DNA of 29,888 bases, taken from positions 275,521 through 305,408 of the forward strand of contig MU646321.1 of the NCBI GenBank assembly GCA_026770585.1. Reading direction: 5' to 3'. The DNA is from Baffinella frigidus. Its lineage: Eukaryota > Cryptophyceae > Cryptomonadales > Baffinellaceae. The first letter of the stretch is position 1, and the number at the start of each line of letters is the position of its first letter. The position numbers were made by a program, and so were the translations under genes. Shown in pieces: positions 29,001 through 29,888 of the stretch. The notes below the pieces were generated by a model, which ran no database searches, was not told the origin of the DNA, and was given only the letters and a program-made list of their open reading frames with translations.

Positions 29001-29824
29001 CGATTATTCGCCCGTTGGTCACCTAAGGGATACACAGAACAACCTCACCTCTAACGCCAAATCCGAAACTAGGAGCACGGGGCGGTGTTCAAGGCGGACA
29101 AGACCTACTCGCTGATCGCCCTAAGCCCTAATCCCCAGTCCCTGAACTCTGAACCCTAAGGGTGCGAGCTTTAACCTTAACGCAACACACGGATATTTAC
29201 TGTGATAACGCAACACACGGATATTTACTGTGCAACACACGGATATTTACTGTGATCCCGTGATGCACAGGAGCACGGGGCGGTCTTCAAGGCCGACAAG
29301 ACCTACTCGCTCATCGTGCGGCTGCGCCACAACGTGATCAAGACGGGCCTGAAGAAGATCAACACCGCTTACTCCGCCATCACCCTCACGGTGACTTTTG
29401 GCGAAGTGGGTGTGGGTTGTGTGATTTTTCTAGTAAAGTGGCCGATGTGTGGTACAAATAATAGAAAGACGTACTCGCTGATCGTGCGGTTAAGGCACAA
29501 CGTCACCAAGACGGGCCTCAAGAAGATCAACACCGCCTACTCCGCGACCACCCTCACGGTGACTTTTGGCGAAGTGGGTATGGATTTTGCGGTTTCTCTC
29601 GTAAAGTGGCCGATTCCTGGTACAAATAATAGAAAGACTCTGTTTCGCCAGCTCGACCCTAATCGCTTTTGCTTAACCCCCCCCCCCGACGGTCAGCACG
29701 AATACATAGAGATTGAGATTAGATCAATAAATAAATTATGGTTATTACTGTCTGATCGCGTACCTAGTAATAACCCTGAACCCGGAACCCGAACACAGGA
29801 CGTGTGCGCGAAGCTCGGGCTGGA
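18085..29824 (+). CDS. RPN3: 26S proteasome regulatory (lid) subunit Rpn3/PSMD3, 17 exons, C-terminus outside window
   Basis: Exons: 18085-18220, 18761-18840, 18949-18993, 19850-19939, 21158-21274, 21504-21566, 21842-21916, 23171-23226, 23908-24006, 24432-24528, 25714-25770, 26154-26221, 27304-27412, 27846-27911, 28231-28275, 29271-29390 and 29799-29824. They join without a phase break into 449 codons. Hallmarks of the family: [20 protein letters not shown] (about 267-286), [20 protein letters not shown] (306-325), RKAPQ...ALGF (about 335-346), LLIGEIPDR (about 358-366), [15 protein letters not shown] (about 412-426). Rpn3 is a PCI-domain lid component of the 19S particle and acts as scaffold in ubiquitin-dependent proteolysis. 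The human protein has 534 residues, so about 90 C-terminal residues are missing beyond the GTAAGT donor at 29825. Residues 118-177 are Ala/Pro/Glu/Lys-rich and look like an insertion. Most exons have partial copies in flanking introns. Confidence 0.93.
18221..18760 (+). other. Rpn3 intron 1
   Basis: This 540-bp GTACGT...GGCAG intron is one of the few introns here without heptamer repeats. It ends in a long pyrimidine tract (CCCCTTCCCCCCCACC type). ORFs on both strands within it look incidental. Confidence 0.7.
19268..19352 (+). mobile_element. 75-bp dispersed repeat, copy 2 (Rpn3 intron 3)
   Basis: Contains AAGTTGACATGCTGGGTTTG, GCCGTCAACTTTTGAGCGGG and AGAGCCCGGGCTCATC. The inner GTTGAC/GTCAAC pair could form a hairpin. 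Confidence 0.88.
19503..19667 (+). repeat. Direct repeat with palindromic spacer interrupting an exon-4 echo
   Basis: About 50 bp beginning TCTTCAGGGTATAATTTGC occurs at 19505 and again at 19613. Between them GCTATCTGAAGATAGC and related GCGCACCGCCGC units form a small palindrome. The first copy sits exactly where the exon-4 fragment stops. Confidence 0.8.
19952..20075 (+). repeat. (CT)n microsatellite downstream of Rpn3 exon 4 donor
   Basis: About 125 bp of imperfect CTCTCT follows the donor of exon 4. A short form follows the exon-4 echo at 20528-20540, so the tract was copied together with the exon end. Confidence 0.9.
20936..21274 (+). repeat. Three copies of Rpn3 exon 5 start ([13 protein letters not shown])
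   Basis: Copies begin at 20936, 21034 and 21158, each after an AG. Each is preceded by the same CACCCACCAACCTCTG sequence. The third is full length and is used in the model. The first two end after the GAKEG codons and run into intron-like sequence. Confidence 0.88.
21275..21841 (+). repeat. CCCTAAA/CCCCAAA heptamer arrays in Rpn3 introns 5 and 6
   Basis: Degenerate heptamers fill both introns around exon 6 (21504-21566). GGTGGGG-T-CCTAAACC units recur at about 21656, 21703 and 21767; they are echoes of the exon-7 acceptor and start (AG|GTGGGGATCC). Confidence 0.85.
22096..22198 (+). pseudogene. Echo of joined exons 6 and 7 of Rpn3, without the intron
   Basis: TTCTTGATGAAGATG (exon 6 tail FFKKM-like) runs directly into GTGGGTGTGCCCGAGGCGGA (exon 7 start VGVPEAE). 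The 275-bp intron that separates them at the real locus is absent. Exon 7 is then split by about 15 bp of TAGGGTTTGGAGGGG before the [14 protein letters not shown] part resumes. It also has an in-frame TAG. Confidence 0.72.
22485..22690 (+). mobile_element. Foldback element with CTCGAGGCTRGAA ends
   Basis: The ends are inverted copies of CTCGAGGCTGGAA. Arms continue through TATTTTAAA/TTTGAAATG. In the middle, 22551-22592 is a near-perfect palindrome around TTGGTCACGTAGCTCAAG. Confidence 0.85.
22865..23170 (+). repeat. TCAAC repeats preceding Rpn3 exon 8, with exon-8 start echoes
   Basis: Units of the type GTCAACTTAGATGAGG-CAACAGTTGACATTTGAA recur at about 22870, 22938, 23020 and 23126, and again near 23678. 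Each contains an inverted GTCAAC/GTTGAC. Several end in CGCGATGCAG|GGGGC, the exon-8 acceptor, at 22903 and 22985 as well as at the real 23171. Confidence 0.85.
23317..23332 (+). repeat. Echo of the 3' end of Rpn3 exon 8
   Basis: TCCTTCAACCGCAG followed by GTTACAAGCCCC repeats the exon-8 end and donor at 23213-23232. CCCTCAA/CCCCAAA repeat precedes it. Confidence 0.85.
23846..24203 (+). repeat. Echoes of Rpn3 exon 9
   Basis: The real exon is 23908-24006. A short acceptor-side copy starts at 23846 (GACAGTGCACCAGCTG). A donor-side copy spans about 24135-24203 ([20 protein letters not shown]) and has a better donor (GTGAGT) than the real exon (GTGCGT). The intervening DNA has four TACGTATATGCGGTG-type units (24036-24125). 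Confidence 0.88.
24635..24925 (+). repeat. Echoes of Rpn3 exon 10
   Basis: Fragments lie at 24635-24654 (FNLYEQ plus donor GTCCGC), 24792-24824 ([11 protein letters not shown]-like, no donor) and about 24908-24924 (LNLFEQ-like). The real exon is 24432-24528. Confidence 0.85.
24703..24790 (+). mobile_element. 75-bp dispersed repeat, copy 3 (Rpn3 intron 10)
   Basis: Contains AAGTTGACATGCTGGGTGGG, CTTCAACTTTGGAGTGGGG and AGAGCCTGGGTTCACC. It abuts an exon-10 echo. Confidence 0.88.
25365..25440 (+). mobile_element. Half element of the CCGTAGGCCTAACTACCC family
   Basis: GGCAATGCCGTAGGCCTAAC followed by TACCCCATTTTCAGGCCGTT resembles 28815-28865 and the right arm of the element at 27435. Confidence 0.75.
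25484..25770 (+). repeat. Tandem units carrying Rpn3 exon 11
   Basis: The unit TGCAAAA-TCGTGGGA-GTTGGCGAGTGGTG plus acceptor occurs at 25484 and 25657. Exon-11 starts (ADTLM) follow CAGs at 25540, 25633 and 25714. Only the last reads through to [10 protein letters not shown] and the donor. Confidence 0.87.
25952..26524 (+). repeat. Three copies of Rpn3 exon 12 with intron starts
   Basis: Copies lie at 25952-25985 (truncated after TGRI), 26154-26221 (real) and about 26396-26460 (one base lost in the YYTG region, no acceptor). The last two are followed by the same intron start, GTCCCCTCCTAAACCC, for about 60 bp. The duplicated unit therefore includes the exon and the intron beginning. Confidence 0.9.
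26610..27412 (+). repeat. Six echoes of Rpn3 exon 13 plus the real exon
   Basis: Copies begin near 26612, 26751, 26832, 26951, 27088 and 27217; the real exon is 27304-27412. The copies at 26832 and 27088 preserve [17 protein letters not shown] in frame. The others break after NLQQA or QQAQR. All are plus strand. Only the last reads on into [13 protein letters not shown] and a GTGAGC donor. Confidence 0.9.
27435..27562 (+). mobile_element. Foldback element with AACCGGGTAGTTAAGCCTAC ends
   Basis: Both ends are inverted for about 40 bp (AACCGGGTAGTTA-GCCTACGG). The interior is CCTAGGGGGGTCC and GGGGGCCC palindromes. It lies in Rpn3 intron 13. Confidence 0.9.
27945..28230 (+). repeat. CCCTCACC / CCTGAAA / CCCTGAG arrays in Rpn3 intron 14
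   Basis: Several local amplifications: CCCCTCAC x5 (27966-28003), CTGAAAC x6 (28059-28106), GAACCCTGAGC units (28150-28228). They look like drifted CCCTAAA heptamers. Confidence 0.88.
28231..28690 (+). repeat. Echoes of Rpn3 exon 15
   Basis: The real exon is 28231-28275 ([15 protein letters not shown]). Copies are 28338-28347 (end only), 28479-28509 ([10 protein letters not shown]) and 28641-28672 (with an in-frame TAG). Each donor is followed by a related intron start, GTTTCGCGCCAGAACAC type. Confidence 0.87.
28806..28865 (+). mobile_element. Half element of the CCGTAGGC-AACTACCCGGTT family
   Basis: CCTACCGTAGGCAATACCGT, then AGGCCCAACTACCCGGTTTC: the right arm of the 27435 element without its left arm. 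Confidence 0.85.
28928..29034 (+). mobile_element. Foldback element with GTATCCCTTCAGTGACCA ends
   Basis: The ends are inverted at 28928 and 29034. Inner CCTACCGTAGGGCCCTAGG / CCTAGGGC and GGGCGATTATTCGCCC make further hairpins. It lies in Rpn3 intron 15. Confidence 0.9.
29073..29560 (+). repeat. Echoes of Rpn3 exon 16
   Basis: A truncated acceptor-side copy is 29073-29119 ([15 protein letters not shown]), the full exon 29271-29390, and a donor-side copy 29466-29560 (from [12 protein letters not shown] onward). The third differs by few residues and is followed by the same intron start, GTGACTTTTGGCGAAGTGGG. It could in principle be an alternative exon. Confidence 0.88.
29182..29257 (+). repeat. 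Short tandem repeat before exon 16
   Basis: Three units of CAACACACGGATATTTACTGTG, about 24-27 bp each, lie just upstream of the exon-16 acceptor. Confidence 0.9.
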
Positions 29825-29888
29825 GTAAGTGACCGACACCGAATTCATCTCTGTCACCAGAAACGAAACCCAGTTATCCATTAGCAGA

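Noticed and set aside
1-29888. Assembly error as explanation for all echoes
   Set aside because: Not fully excluded, but echoes differ from one another by substitutions, break at different points and occur in four genes, which fits real DNA better than collapsed or chimeric reads.

Overview
The window is intron-rich nuclear DNA of a eukaryote, most likely a microalga or other protist. Exons are short (about 40-290 bp) and bounded by AG|G acceptors and mostly GT donors. The introns are filled with degenerate TTTAGGG/CCCTAAA heptamers, the telomere motif type of green algae, haptophytes and dinoflagellates. I see no operons, ribosome binding sites, tRNA, rRNA or CRISPR. Species is not determinable by reading; a dinoflagellate, haptophyte or prasinophyte such as Cymbomonas would fit (inference).

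Layout: (A) 1-7592, minus strand: an unrecognised six-helix membrane protein spliced from at least nine exons and running off the left edge. (B) 7901-10120, plus strand: a four-exon phytanoyl-CoA dioxygenase-family (PhyH) enzyme, complete. (C) 10121-12600: no gene seen, but a dense patch of foldback (MITE-like) elements. (D) about 12831-16149, minus strand: an unrecognised Ala/Pro/Lys-rich protein with at least three phase-0 exons. (E) about 17045-17720, minus strand: a poorly resolved gene with an SH3/tudor-like stretch. (F) 18085 to the right edge, plus strand: the 26S proteasome lid subunit Rpn3/PSMD3, 17 exons read here, 449 codons, C-terminus outside the window. Genes A/B and E/F are divergent pairs. 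The genes share no obvious pathway.

Two features stand out. First, nearly every exon of genes A, D and F, and one exon of the PhyH gene, is accompanied by one to six partial, same-strand copies in the adjoining introns ('exon echoes'). They keep one splice site and break off where heptamer repeats or foldback elements begin. Second, the heptamer repeats have a strong strand bias: the C-rich strand is the sense strand in the introns of both plus-strand and minus-strand genes, with some exceptions. Most long ORFs in the window are translations of these repeats and are not genes.

The remaining sequence carries many foldback elements. Several form families with shared terminal inverted repeats and different interiors.
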